This document shows, piece by piece, positions 17,711 to 25,265 of a DNA stretch of 34,868 nucleotides (its first letter is position 1; each line of letters starts with the position of its first letter). The translations under genes were made by a program, and so were the position numbers. Origin of the DNA: Phocaeicola coprophilus DSM 18228 = JCM 13818 (GTDB taxonomy: Bacteria > Bacteroidota > Bacteroidia > Bacteroidales > Bacteroidaceae); assembly GCF_000157915.1 (NCBI RefSeq), contig NZ_EQ973643.1:223594-258461 (forward strand). The letters are read 5' to 3'. The notes under the pieces were generated by a model, which saw nothing but the letters and a program-made list of their open reading frames with translations, searched no databases and was not told where the DNA came from.

Positions 17711-18471
17711 GAATCCAATACGCATCCGACCTGCATCTCGAGTTTCGGGAGAACAGCAGTTTTTTGAAGCACAACCCGCTGGCTGTTGCCGGAGAAGTGC
17801 TTGTCCTTGCCGGAGATATAGGATATATCGGAGATGAGAACTACTCCAGACATCCGTTCTGGGACTGGGCTTCCGGAAATTACAGCCGGGTCATCGTGGT
17901 TCCCGGAAACCACGAGTTTTACAAGATGTTCGACATAGACAAGCTGTATAACGGCTGGTCGCTCAAAATCAGGGAAAACATCACCTGCCACTATAATGCC
18001 GTTATCCCATTGGGTAACGATATAGAATTGATCGCTACCACACTGTGGTCACATATCCTGTTGCAGGATGCCTATGAAACTGAGGCAGCCATCACAGATT
18101 TCCGCAGGATGCGTTACGGCAGCGAACCGCTGGACTGGACAAGGTTCAATGACGAACATTCGCGCTGTTTCCGTTTTCTGGAACAGAGCGTAAAACAAAG
18201 TACTGCCAGACATCTCATTGTCGCCACTCATCATGTACCGTCATTCGAACTGATGGCGCCGGAGTTCAAGGGCAGTCCGCTCAATGGGGCATTTACCGTG
18301 GAGCTTGGCGGTTTCATTGCAGACAGCCCGATTGAATACTGGATATATGGCCACTCGCACCGCAATATCAATAAGGTCATCGGAAACACCCGGTGCATAT
18401 GCAACCAGTTGGGCTATGTGTTCAGTAACGAGCATACGTCATTCGATAAGGAAGCGCATATTTCGATTTAA
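17707..18471 (+). CDS. Calcineurin-like metallophosphoesterase
   Basis: This 254-residue protein has the complete two-metal phosphoesterase signature: SDLH (D8, H10), GDI (D37), GNHE (N68, H69), THH (H175, H176) and GHSH (H216, H218). The family hydrolyses phosphomonoesters, phosphodiesters or nucleotide substrates; the substrate here is not evident. Start and stop overlap the nucleotidyltransferase gene (ATGA), so the two are co-translated. This suggests a shared task, for example reversing or processing the product of the transferase; that is inference. No signal peptide is seen, so the enzyme is cytoplasmic. A hairpin ends the cassette at 18489-18529. Confidence 0.85.
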   Translation: MRIQYASDLHLEFRENSSFLKHNPLAVAGEVLVLAGDIGYIGDENYSRHPFWDWASGNYSRVIVVPGNHEFYKMFDIDKLYNGWSLKIRENITCHYNAVIPLGNDIELIATTLWSHILLQDAYETEAAITDFRRMRYGSEPLDWTRFNDEHSRCFRFLEQSVKQSTARHLIVATHHVPSFELMAPEFKGSPLNGAFTVELGGFIADSPIEYWIYGHSHRNINKVIGNTRCICNQLGYVFSNEHTSFDKEAHISI

Positions 18472-18488
18472 GTCTGCCATACATAAAT

Positions 18489-18529
18489 CCCGTCTGTCAG
18501 CCAAGGTCAATATCCGGCAAACAGACGGG
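18489..18529 (+). terminator. Terminator hairpin after the cargo cassette
   Basis: CCCGTCTGT (18489-18497) pairs with ACAGACGGG (18521-18529), with a 23-base loop, followed by TTATTATG. It sits between convergent genes (stops at 18471 and 18556). The stem shares the CAGACGG/CCGTCTG core with two other terminators of the window. Confidence 0.6.
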
Positions 18530-18555
18530 TTATTATGTAACAAATTTATGGTTGA

Positions 18556-19047
18556 CTATTGAAGTCGTGGCTTCACCAACTTCCCGTCGATACCGCATGT
18601 TTCCAGAACCGCGGTATTTTCTTTGTTGAAGGCGATCAGGCATGACGGCGCTCCGGCCGTACCACCCTGTTCCCCCGTAACATGGTAAAAACTGAGCCGT
18701 CCCTTGATAAAGAGTATTGAATCGGCGTTTGGGAATATCAGTTCGTGGAACAGGCGCGTGTCCGTGCGGGCAAAAGTGAGCGCGACGGCATTCCTGTGTT
18801 CGACACACCTGCGGATAAACCGGACAATCAGTGCAGTGTCATAGGGAGGATTGCAGAACACACGTCCGAACCAGGGTTGTTGCAGGCCGTCATCCTCAAT
18901 GGTATAGTGATGTCGCGCCGTATCCCATGGGCGGTTTACGGGCGAACACGGATCCAAATCGAACGGCCCCAGCCTCCGAAGCAGGCAGGGAGGCGTGAGC
19001 CATTCGTTCTTTCCGGTAGAAGATTTCCCCTCGAAAGTTACATCCAT
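18556..19047 (-). CDS. Phage N6-adenine DNA methyltransferase (Dam family)
   Basis: This 163-residue protein matches the phage DNA N-6-adenine-methyltransferase family (PF05869 type): NEWLTPP at residues 14-20, LGPFDLDPCSP at 26-36, a TA..H...DDGL segment, then the catalytic NPPY at 66-69 in FCNPPYD. It transfers a methyl group from S-adenosylmethionine to adenine in DNA. It is encoded 6 bases after the tail-tube gene in the same direction, an unusual position among virion genes. It may protect phage DNA from host restriction or change regulation. It converges on the phosphoesterase gene. Confidence 0.88.
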   Translation of the reverse strand: MDVTFEGKSSTGKNEWLTPPCLLRRLGPFDLDPCSPVNRPWDTARHHYTIEDDGLQQPWFGRVFCNPPYDTALIVRFIRRCVEHRNAVALTFARTDTRLFHELIFPNADSILFIKGRLSFYHVTGEQGGTAGAPSCLIAFNKENTAVLETCGIDGKLVKPRLQ

Positions 19048-19053
19048 GACAGC

Positions 19054-19509
19054 TTAGATTGTATCACCCGAGCCGATTTGGATATCGAACGGGTTGAGAT
19101 CGAATTCATGGGTGATATTGGTATCATCCTGCTGTGACTCGAGACAATCCTCCGTGAAGATGCAACCTTTGAGCGTTACGGTCGTCGTTGTCCAGTCCTC
19201 GCCGGCCATCGGGTTGGCAAAGCTGATAATCAGGTCGAACTCGCCGATTTCGAGCAGCGAGCCGTACACCGAACGCAACAGCTGTTGCGTGGCATAGTCC
19301 ATCGTGATGCTCGCCGTATAGGTAATGTTCCCGAACCCCCTCGACACCGGCCGTCCTCCCATGCCGTAGTTACTTTCGACCTTGCGCTTCTTCGACCATT
19401 TGATGGCCGACACGCCTTCAAGGGTCGTGGAACCTTCATCGATTCCCAGGGCGGTCGATGACAGGGTTATCATCGACCACGAGTATGCTACATTGTTGAT
19501 TATTGCCAT
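19054..19509 (-). CDS. Phage tail tube protein
   Basis: This 151-residue protein directly follows the sheath gene, where contractile phages encode their tube. It is beta-rich with AYSWSMITLSS, a DEGSTTLEGVSAIKWSKKRKVE loop, YGMGGRPVSRGFGNITYTASITM, and a C-terminal THEFDLNPFDIQIG strand. These are features of Bacteroidetes phage tube proteins of the T4 gp19/Hcp fold class. It would polymerise inside the sheath on the tape measure. The gap from the sheath stop is 3 bases. Confidence 0.75.
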   Translation of the reverse strand: MAIINNVAYSWSMITLSSTALGIDEGSTTLEGVSAIKWSKKRKVESNYGMGGRPVSRGFGNITYTASITMDYATQQLLRSVYGSLLEIGEFDLIISFANPMAGEDWTTTTVTLKGCIFTEDCLESQQDDTNITHEFDLNPFDIQIGSGDTI

Positions 19510-19512
19510 ATG

Positions 19513-20865
19513 CTATGTCTTATTTGCGGTTAATGACAGTCCTTCCTCTACATAAATCTTCACGGCCACGCCCACCGGGACAAGGACATAGGAGATGCGC
19601 AGCGTGTCGTCCACCAACACGTTCTGGTTCGGGTCGATAGTGACGGCGTATCCTGAAATTTCCTGCGCCGCCTGCATCTTGGCCAGTATATCCCCGATGA
19701 GTGTCTTGAAAGCTGTAATCTTCGACGGGGCGAGGAACCCGGTTGAAGGATTGACCATCAGCGGTGAGTTCACATACGGCAGCAGGGCTGCACGCACGGC
19801 ACGGCGGCTCTTGTTGATGGTGCGGTTCCGGGCAATGGTACGGAAATCCCCATGTGAGCATGTCTGGTCTTTCGAGATGTAGATCCCGTTCTCGCGGCCG
19901 GCATACTTGATGGGAAAAATATACCCCTTATCGTCGAGTTCGTCCAGCAGTGACGGGGAGAGTGACTCGTACCGGTTCAGGCTGAGGAAGTTCTCCTCTG
20001 CCTCGTCGAGGTTGATGTCCCCGAACCCCAACTCTATTTCCTGGAAATCGTCCGCGAAGAGATTGAACTGCTTGACCCATGCGATGGATTCGTGCACGTT
20101 GGCCTTTGCTATGGCTCCCATAACCGCTCCCAAAAATCCCACGGGCGTATGGTTCCTGTTGCACATCTGCATCGTGGAGATCTTTTCGTGATGCGCCTGG
20201 CCGAATATACAGCTGATACGGCTTGATTCACAGATGCATGAAGGTATTTTATTCAGGTCAATCTGACGCCCCTCAGTCGTATCCGCCCCCGTATTGGAAG
20301 GATTGGCGGAAAGGATGAGCGAGAGCGGCTGGTTCTGCTCCGCAAGCCCCACGGCCACGTCGTTGAGCCCCTTTACCAGATTGAGGTTGTATTGTTCCGA
20401 TGCGCCGTTCGCTTTCCACAGCGGCTGTTCCGTCCATATGCCTATCTGGTTGATCATACCCCCGGCAGCACGCTGCATGATTTCCAGCGCATCCCAGTTC
20501 GCCGAACAGTCCGCGAACATCACGTAGAGTTTTCCTGAACCGCCCGGATTGCCGGACATGCGGAAAAATTCACGGATATGGTATGCCGGGATGCCGTGCA
20601 GGAAATTGACATTCATCTCCTCCTCGTCGGTTGCCTCCACACGTTCGATGATACCGAAGTCGTTCACGGCGGACTTGAACGAGGTGATGTAGCAGACATC
20701 GCCAGGCTTGAGCCTGGTCTCATTGGTTTTACCATACCCCTCCGTGAAAAGCGTCGGCTGGAGGGACACGTCGAACAGCAGTCCCGTCACCTTCTCGCCC
20801 GACGAGCCGGTATCGTAAGGAATATTGCCGTCCACATCCTTGATAAATACATTACCGAGTGCCAT
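19513..20865 (-). CDS. Phage tail sheath protein (DUF2586 type)
   Basis: This 450-residue protein forms the outer, contractile sheath. Its start (MALGNVFIKDVDGNIP) and its C-terminal domain (RTINKSRRAVRAALLPYVNSP... ITAFKTLIGDILAKMQAAQEISGYAV and DDTLRISYVLVPVGVAVKIYV) match the general plan of sheath proteins, in which the C-terminal strand and helices interlock neighbouring subunits. DUF2586-type sheath-like proteins are common in Bacteroidetes phages. The start codon overlaps the stop of the upstream gene by one base (TAATG). This gene shows that the particle is a contractile-tailed (myovirus-like) one. Confidence 0.78.
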   Translation of the reverse strand: MALGNVFIKDVDGNIPYDTGSSGEKVTGLLFDVSLQPTLFTEGYGKTNETRLKPGDVCYITSFKSAVNDFGIIERVEATDEEEMNVNFLHGIPAYHIREFFRMSGNPGGSGKLYVMFADCSANWDALEIMQRAAGGMINQIGIWTEQPLWKANGASEQYNLNLVKGLNDVAVGLAEQNQPLSLILSANPSNTGADTTEGRQIDLNKIPSCICESSRISCIFGQAHHEKISTMQMCNRNHTPVGFLGAVMGAIAKANVHESIAWVKQFNLFADDFQEIELGFGDINLDEAEENFLSLNRYESLSPSLLDELDDKGYIFPIKYAGRENGIYISKDQTCSHGDFRTIARNRTINKSRRAVRAALLPYVNSPLMVNPSTGFLAPSKITAFKTLIGDILAKMQAAQEISGYAVTIDPNQNVLVDDTLRISYVLVPVGVAVKIYVEEGLSLTANKT

Positions 20866-21212
20866 TATGATTTCTTTTTAAGTTCGTTGTAGAAAGGATT
20901 CCTGTAGAGTACGGCCTTGCCCCTGATGGCGGCCGCCGTGTCCGGCGCATAGGTTCCTCCGTGCGTGTCGATGTACAGCGACGGATATGCCGGGAACTTT
21001 TTCAACAGGGACAGGATGTGAGGCTCTGTCGTCTCCTCCGACCCTGCATTCCCTTTCCCCGCGGTCTTGGCCGGCAGCCTGTCTTCAGTCTCGCCGCCTG
21101 TCCCGAGGTTTTCCGATGCCGTTTCCGGAACGGGCACCGCCTGAGCCTCCGGTGCAGGAATATTATTGTTGTCTGTCTGCGGAGTTTCCTCCGTGTTGAT
21201 TTTCTTTGCCAT
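20865..21212 (-). CDS. Small protein between capsid and sheath genes, function unknown
   Basis: This protein has 115 residues. The first 70 are low complexity, rich in Pro, Glu, Thr and Ala (disordered). The last 45 form a small domain with PHILSLLKKFPAYPSLYIDTHGGTYAP and LYRNPFYNELKKKS. The 'LYID..GG.Y' pattern recurs in small proteins downstream of capsid genes in Bacteroidetes phages, where a head-decoration or head-tail connector role is plausible. Its stop overlaps the sheath start by one base. I do not recognise the family. Confidence 0.6.
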   Translation of the reverse strand: MAKKINTEETPQTDNNNIPAPEAQAVPVPETASENLGTGGETEDRLPAKTAGKGNAGSEETTEPHILSLLKKFPAYPSLYIDTHGGTYAPDTAAAIRGKAVLYRNPFYNELKKKS

Positions 21213-21229
21213 AACAGTAGAATGAAAAT

Positions 21230-21257
21230 GGGGAACGGGGCCTTGCCTCCGCTCCCC
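21230..21257 (-). terminator. Hairpin between major capsid and downstream genes (attenuator or mRNA-processing stem)
   Basis: GGGGAACGG (21230-21238) and CCGCTCCCC (21249-21257) form a nine-position stem with one mismatch and a 10-base loop. On the transcribed strand the stem is followed only by CATTTTCATTCT, so partial rather than full termination is likely. Capsid genes are often followed by such a hairpin, which keeps their mRNA more abundant than that of later genes. Confidence 0.4.
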
Positions 21258-21287
21258 GGGTGGATATTGAGAATGAAGAAAGGTGTG

Positions 21288-22337
21288 TTATTCGCTCTTC
21301 TTGTAGGCGGTATGGACCACGATCTCCGCCGGGCGGACGATGTTCACGTCCATTTTCATGCGCATCTGGAAAAAGAACAGCTCGGAGTTGGCCTGCAGAC
21401 GGTCGATTTTCAGGATGTCCGTGTCGTTCGCGTAATCCACCCCCATCCACAGGTTGGAGTCCATGCCGGTGGAGAACTCGCCGAGCACCATCGTGTGTTC
21501 GGGGATTCCCACGACCGGGACGATGCGCTTGCCCTTGAAGCGATAGCGGTTGACCTCGGTATTCTCGGAATACTTGACCTGCTTGTCCGAGATATATTGG
21601 TCATACGCGTCCCAGGCGTCCCATCCGACCACAAAGGTCAGAGATGTCTTCTTTCGGATCTGCTTCGGACATTTCCTCCACATCGCATAGAGCGCCGCCT
21701 CCACCGCGGCCCCGTCCGTCAGCTCGGTCGTTCCCGAAATGATGCACTGCCCTCCGGCAACCACCTCGGCATCGGAGGAGTTCACATTGTCGAGGATCCG
21801 TTTGATGACCCCGTCAAAATATTTCTCCTTGTTGGCTCCGATTTTCGTGCAGCCTTCCGGTGCGGTAATCTTGGCCACCGTCTCTCCTCCGCGGGCGGAA
21901 GTCCAGATGGCGTTTCCGATATACTCGTTTTTCTTGTCCATAAGGAGACGGAGCATCGTCGCCTGGATTTTCGGGTCGAGCTCGCGGAACACGAGATTGC
22001 CTTCCGGCTGCGCGAAACGCCAGTACTTCTCGTAGTCCCTCGGGTTAAACTCGAGATAGACCATAAAATCGGACGGCTCAAGATGGCGTTCGGTGAACTG
22101 GTACTCGTTCGTGCCGTCATCGCCCTTGGCTCCGTGGATGGGTTGTGGGGTCGGCACGTTGTCCTGGATAATGTTGCCCAGCTTGATGGCAGGAAGCGTA
22201 TAGCGGTGCTGGATGCCCGTCTTGATATGAATCAGTCCCTCGCGGACTGTATCATTGCCCTGCACGGTATAGGTCAGCAAGTCCTCAAGTACTTCGCCGC
22301 TATACCCGTTTTGAAGAAAGTTTACTGTATCAGCCAT
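21288..22337 (-). CDS. Phage major capsid protein
   Basis: This 349-residue protein follows the protease/scaffold gene, as major capsid genes do. It starts MADTVNFLQNGYSGEVLEDLLTYTV and contains YWRFAQPEGNLVFRELDPKIQATMLRLLMDKKNEYIGNAIW (the capsid-like spine helix). A C-terminal segment KRIVPVVGIPEHTMVLGEFS plus GVDYANDTDILKIDRLQ resembles HK97-type capsid proteins of Bacteroidetes phages. It would form the head shell after scaffold removal. A weak copy of the late motif lies 22 nt upstream. The fold class is inferred from order and pattern. Confidence 0.78.
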   Translation of the reverse strand: MADTVNFLQNGYSGEVLEDLLTYTVQGNDTVREGLIHIKTGIQHRYTLPAIKLGNIIQDNVPTPQPIHGAKGDDGTNEYQFTERHLEPSDFMVYLEFNPRDYEKYWRFAQPEGNLVFRELDPKIQATMLRLLMDKKNEYIGNAIWTSARGGETVAKITAPEGCTKIGANKEKYFDGVIKRILDNVNSSDAEVVAGGQCIISGTTELTDGAAVEAALYAMWRKCPKQIRKKTSLTFVVGWDAWDAYDQYISDKQVKYSENTEVNRYRFKGKRIVPVVGIPEHTMVLGEFSTGMDSNLWMGVDYANDTDILKIDRLQANSELFFFQMRMKMDVNIVRPAEIVVHTAYKKSE

Positions 22338-22463
22338 TGTCGTTTTAAGTTTTCCGTTGAAGAATGAAACTCGGCCGACTGGCGGATACCTGCTGTTTCC
22401 GCGCGAGACACTGCGGTCTCCGGCATGTCAGTTAAAATCGGGCGGACGCCCGCGGATAGTCTG

Positions 22464-23708
22464 TCAGAGCTTTCGGAACTTGAAATCCGCACCGACCACT
22501 TCCGCCACCTTCTCGGCCATCAGCTGTTCGGCGGTCTTTGTCGCTTCCGCCGTGGCCTGGATGTTGGCAGGGTCATCGGCGATTTCCTTCGAGATTTTCT
22601 CCCGCGCGGGAATGGAAGCCAGCGTGCTTTCCGCCAACTCGAAGTTGGAACCGGCCATCTCCACCCACTGCGTTTTCGCCTCACGGTCAATCTTGCCTTC
22701 TGCAATGGCATTCTCCACCAATGTCTCGATACGGGAAGCCTGCTCGTCCTTCTCTTTCTGCTCGTAGGCGGAAAGGCGTGCCGTCGCTGCGGCCAGGTCT
22801 GTCTGCAAGTTCCGGATGGAGGCGTCTTTTCCGGCGATGACGGTCTGCGCGTCGCTCAGTGATTTCTGTATTTCTCTGTATTTGGGTTCCATCGCGGCCA
22901 GTTCAGAGATACGTGCCATCACGTCCTTGACCTCACCGTCCTTCATGCCCAGCGAGGCTGCAATCGCCCCGTACTCAAAGCCTTGTGTCTTGTTTTCGTT
23001 TGCCATATCGTTTTCCGTTTCTGTAAGAGTAGGTTCAATGCCTTTGAAAGGTTTATTTCCCGCGCTGACACGGCTCATCAGTTCCTGGATGGCGGCCGTA
23101 TCGGTCAATCCTTCTATCTCGTCATGCACTTTACGGCAAAGCTGCTTCGAGGTATGGATGACATGCTCCGCAGGTATGATGCCGGCCTTGACGGCAGCCT
23201 GTGCGTCGAAATAGGTCCCGTCCTTTCCTGCCTGTCCGTCCATGATGGCCCGCACATGCTCCGCTTTCAGGCCGAACCGTTTCCGGTAAATCGTCTCGAT
23301 CTGTTTGGTAAAAGCCGTTACCATGTCCGACGGTTCCCCTCCGTCATCGTCCGGCAACATCGGGTTATGAATCATCAGTATGGCATAATCACGCATGAGA
23401 GAACGCTTGCCCGCCGCCCAGATGATGGAGGCCATCGATGCCGCGACCCCTTCGATGATACATTCCGTATCCACCGTGGCATTGGCGATGGTGGAATAGG
23501 TGGACATGCCGTAAAGGACACTGCCGCCCTCCGAGTTGATCAACACGCGGATACAGGAGGGACGGATGATATTTTCCAAAAAGTCGAACTCGTCATTGAA
23601 ACGTGAGGTCGTCTCTTCCGTCACGCGACCGAAGAAACGGATAACAGCCGGCTGGCCTGCCTTCGCCTCTCCGACGACATATTGAAGTGTGTTCATATCC
23701 ATATGCAA
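22464..23708 (-). CDS. Prohead protease (ClpP-like) fused to scaffold domain
   Basis: This 414-residue protein has two domains. Residues 1-200 are a ClpP/S14-type serine protease: strand VLINSEGGSVLYG, catalytic serine S91 in EGVAASMAS, catalytic H114 in LMIHNP, and a likely aspartate near DAQAAVKAG. Residues 235-414 are a helical, coiled-coil scaffold (KYREIQKSLSDAQTVIAGKDASIRNLQ...). A methionine at residue 235 (ATG at 23006) begins the scaffold (MANENKTQGFEYG) and has its own copy of the late motif upstream, so a separate scaffold protein may be made, as in lambda C/Nu3 or Mu I/Z. Methionines at 23702 and 23696 are alternative starts that would suit motif spacing better. Confidence 0.88.
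   Translation of the reverse strand: MHMDMNTLQYVVGEAKAGQPAVIRFFGRVTEETTSRFNDEFDFLENIIRPSCIRVLINSEGGSVLYGMSTYSTIANATVDTECIIEGVAASMASIIWAAGKRSLMRDYAILMIHNPMLPDDDGGEPSDMVTAFTKQIETIYRKRFGLKAEHVRAIMDGQAGKDGTYFDAQAAVKAGIIPAEHVIHTSKQLCRKVHDEIEGLTDTAAIQELMSRVSAGNKPFKGIEPTLTETENDMANENKTQGFEYGAIAASLGMKDGEVKDVMARISELAAMEPKYREIQKSLSDAQTVIAGKDASIRNLQTDLAAATARLSAYEQKEKDEQASRIETLVENAIAEGKIDREAKTQWVEMAGSNFELAESTLASIPAREKISKEIADDPANIQATAEATKTAEQLMAEKVAEVVGADFKFRKL
23025..23032 (-). promoter_or_regulatory. Late-gene upstream motif copy inside the protease gene
   Basis: The minus strand reads CTACTCTT, preceded by C, 18 nt before the in-frame ATG at 23006 that would start the scaffold domain alone. Being inside a coding region, it is either a chance match or the signal for separate scaffold expression. 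Confidence 0.4.
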
Positions 23709-23985
23709 GGGTTATTTGAACAAGAGTAGGCGGTGGAAAAAGAAAAGGTTTTGCACTGCTATTTATGGAAGTGGAAATATGAGAATCCATCCATTTATGG
23801 AAATGCGATTATCTTTACAGTATAATAGATTGTTCAAATTACAGACCGGTTGCAACTATTTGTATCAAGACCGGCATGCTGAACATTCTAAATTCAGCAA
23901 GTACAGAAAATGTATCATGAGTCTTGTATTATCTGCTGATTCATGTCTGTTTATACGCAGTGCGGATAAATCTCCTGCATGGATT
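23709..23985. other. AT-rich gene-free gap inside the head module
   Basis: This is the only long gap without cargo in the head genes. It is visibly more AT-rich than its neighbours and contains a direct repeat ATTTATGGAA (23761-23770 and 23793-23802) whose cores read as CCAT/ATGG-type dyads, plus the late motif near its left end. No convincing gene on either strand. Confidence 0.5.
23722..23729 (-). promoter_or_regulatory. Late-gene upstream motif copy (prohead protease gene)
   Basis: The minus strand reads CTACTCTT, preceded by C, 13 nt before the ATG at 23708 (19 or 25 nt before the alternative ATGs at 23702 and 23696). It lies at the downstream end of a 277-base gene-free stretch. Confidence 0.5.
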
Positions 23986-24690
23986 TCAATTTTCCGATCC
24001 AGTATCCGAAAAACCAGATACTTCGTCATGTTCCGGACGCGGATGGAAGCCGTGTCCGCCGCTGTCATGTTGCGGCGCATCGCTGTGTTGGGTGAACGGG
24101 GGCATGACCACATACCTTTTTACCCAGTCCCTGTATTTCCACGCGGAAGATTCCCTGAACCATACCTCGTAGTCTATCCAGTACGCCTGCAACATATTGG
24201 TTGAAAGCGGCATGTCGAAATAGGTCAGGTTGCACCGCTCGCTCAGCGCCGGCTCATGGTTCTTGGCATCCTGTATGGCTACATTGAGCCGCTGGAAGAC
24301 CAGAAACGCCTCGCATTCCTTGTCTTCGTCCGCATTGTTGAGCGTATTCAGGATAAACCGCACGCGCATGGTGGCGCGTCCCTCACCGATACGCTGTTGC
24401 TGTACCAGGTACCTCACGTTGATAAAGTGGATGAACACGGCAGGGAACACAGTCTCATACTCCGTGTTATCGTCACGGACAATGCGGGCGAACTGGCCGT
24501 TGTCGATAGCGACGGTTTTGAACAGGGGCGGCGACAACGGGTCGTCCGGATTCTCCCGCAGGGTCAGGACAGCCCGCTTAACGGCCCGGTATATCTCCAC
24601 GAAAGGGTTCGCGGAAACTTCTTCAGGCAGGCTCTCCGCCGGTGCCGACGGTTGTGCGGGCTGTGGTGCTGGGTGTTTGTCTTTTATCAT
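23986..24690 (-). CDS. Phage head-tail protein, function unknown
   Basis: This 234-residue protein follows the gpG-like gene and overlaps it by 4 bases. The N-terminus is proline-rich and disordered for about 30 residues. A folded region then shows FVEIYRAVKRAVLTL, FPAVFIHFINVRYLVQQQRIGEGRATMRVRFIL and ECEAFLVFQRLNVAIQD, with a C-terminal His/Asp-rich tail. The pattern of an alpha/beta domain with 'R..IGEG.A..RVRFIL' resembles phage tail-terminator or head-tail joining proteins, which in Mu-like phages sit at this place (gp37 position). I do not recognise the family, so the role is positional inference. Confidence 0.6.
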   Translation of the reverse strand: MIKDKHPAPQPAQPSAPAESLPEEVSANPFVEIYRAVKRAVLTLRENPDDPLSPPLFKTVAIDNGQFARIVRDDNTEYETVFPAVFIHFINVRYLVQQQRIGEGRATMRVRFILNTLNNADEDKECEAFLVFQRLNVAIQDAKNHEPALSERCNLTYFDMPLSTNMLQAYWIDYEVWFRESSAWKYRDWVKRYVVMPPFTQHSDAPQHDSGGHGFHPRPEHDEVSGFSDTGSEN

Positions 24691-25265
24691 AACGGCTGGT
24701 GTGGAAATCCTTTAAAAATCATATCTATGAAATGGGCGGCGATATAGTCGTCCGTCTTCGGTGAGAATCCGATGAACTGCCGGTGTACGGGACGGCGCGT
24801 GGAATACTGGTTTACCGTGTACAGCCCGAACTTCGGATCGGTATTGTGTATGGCGGCATAATGCCCGTAACGCTCCTTGCTGCGTCCCCGCTTGCCCTTG
24901 ACTGGAAAGCTCTTTTCCGTAGTCCACATGCAATACCTGGCGCCTTTCCGGAAGATGCGCGTACGGTCCGAACGCCGTCCCACTATGTCTGTCCGGCCGG
25001 CTTCCGACTGTATGCTCCGGGCCAGAGTCCCCGTATCGTTCATGAGAGGATGGGTGAACCTCTTTCCCCATTTGGAGGTACGAGGCGCCCATTTGCTACC
25101 GTTGAATCCCCCCGAAGCGAATGAGGACACGAACTGCTGCCTGGTATAGTCACCGGCAGCAGTTGCGAAGTCGAATACGTTGAACTCCAGCCGGCTGGCC
25201 ATGACGCGCGTACTGGTCCTGCTTACCCAGTGGCTGCAAAACTCATCAAGCGTTATCTTGGGCAT
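24687..25265 (-). CDS. Phage virion morphogenesis protein, gpG-like (Mu gp31 / tail completion)
   Basis: This 192-residue protein has the gpG signature pattern: FNGSKWAPRTSKWGKRFTHPLMNDTGTLARSI, then YAAIHNTDPKFG, and a C-terminal RPVHRQFIGFS segment, which corresponds to the 'W.p...g..L..TG.L..si......YA..hn.G...P.R.FlG.s' consensus. Such proteins take part in head-tail joining or completion in Mu-like phages. It begins inside the end of the MuF-like gene (20-base overlap) and is followed by another head-tail gene with a 4-base overlap. The order portal-MuF-gpG supports the call. Confidence 0.75.
   Translation of the reverse strand: MPKITLDEFCSHWVSRTSTRVMASRLEFNVFDFATAAGDYTRQQFVSSFASGGFNGSKWAPRTSKWGKRFTHPLMNDTGTLARSIQSEAGRTDIVGRRSDRTRIFRKGARYCMWTTEKSFPVKGKRGRSKERYGHYAAIHNTDPKFGLYTVNQYSTRRPVHRQFIGFSPKTDDYIAAHFIDMIFKGFPHQPL

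Noticed and set aside
21213..21220. AACAGTAG, a near match to the late motif before the 115-residue gene
   Set aside because: It touches the start codon directly (0 nt spacing), so it cannot act like the other copies.
20961..22367. Long rightward open frame of 468 codons opposite the capsid genes
   Set aside because: It lies wholly antisense to clear virion genes; its product is arginine/histidine-rich without any domain. It is a shadow of codon bias on the other strand.
23865..24029. Possible 54-residue leftward protein in the head-module gap
   Set aside because: It overlaps the end of the 23986-24690 gene in another frame, has no clear start signal and matches no known pattern.
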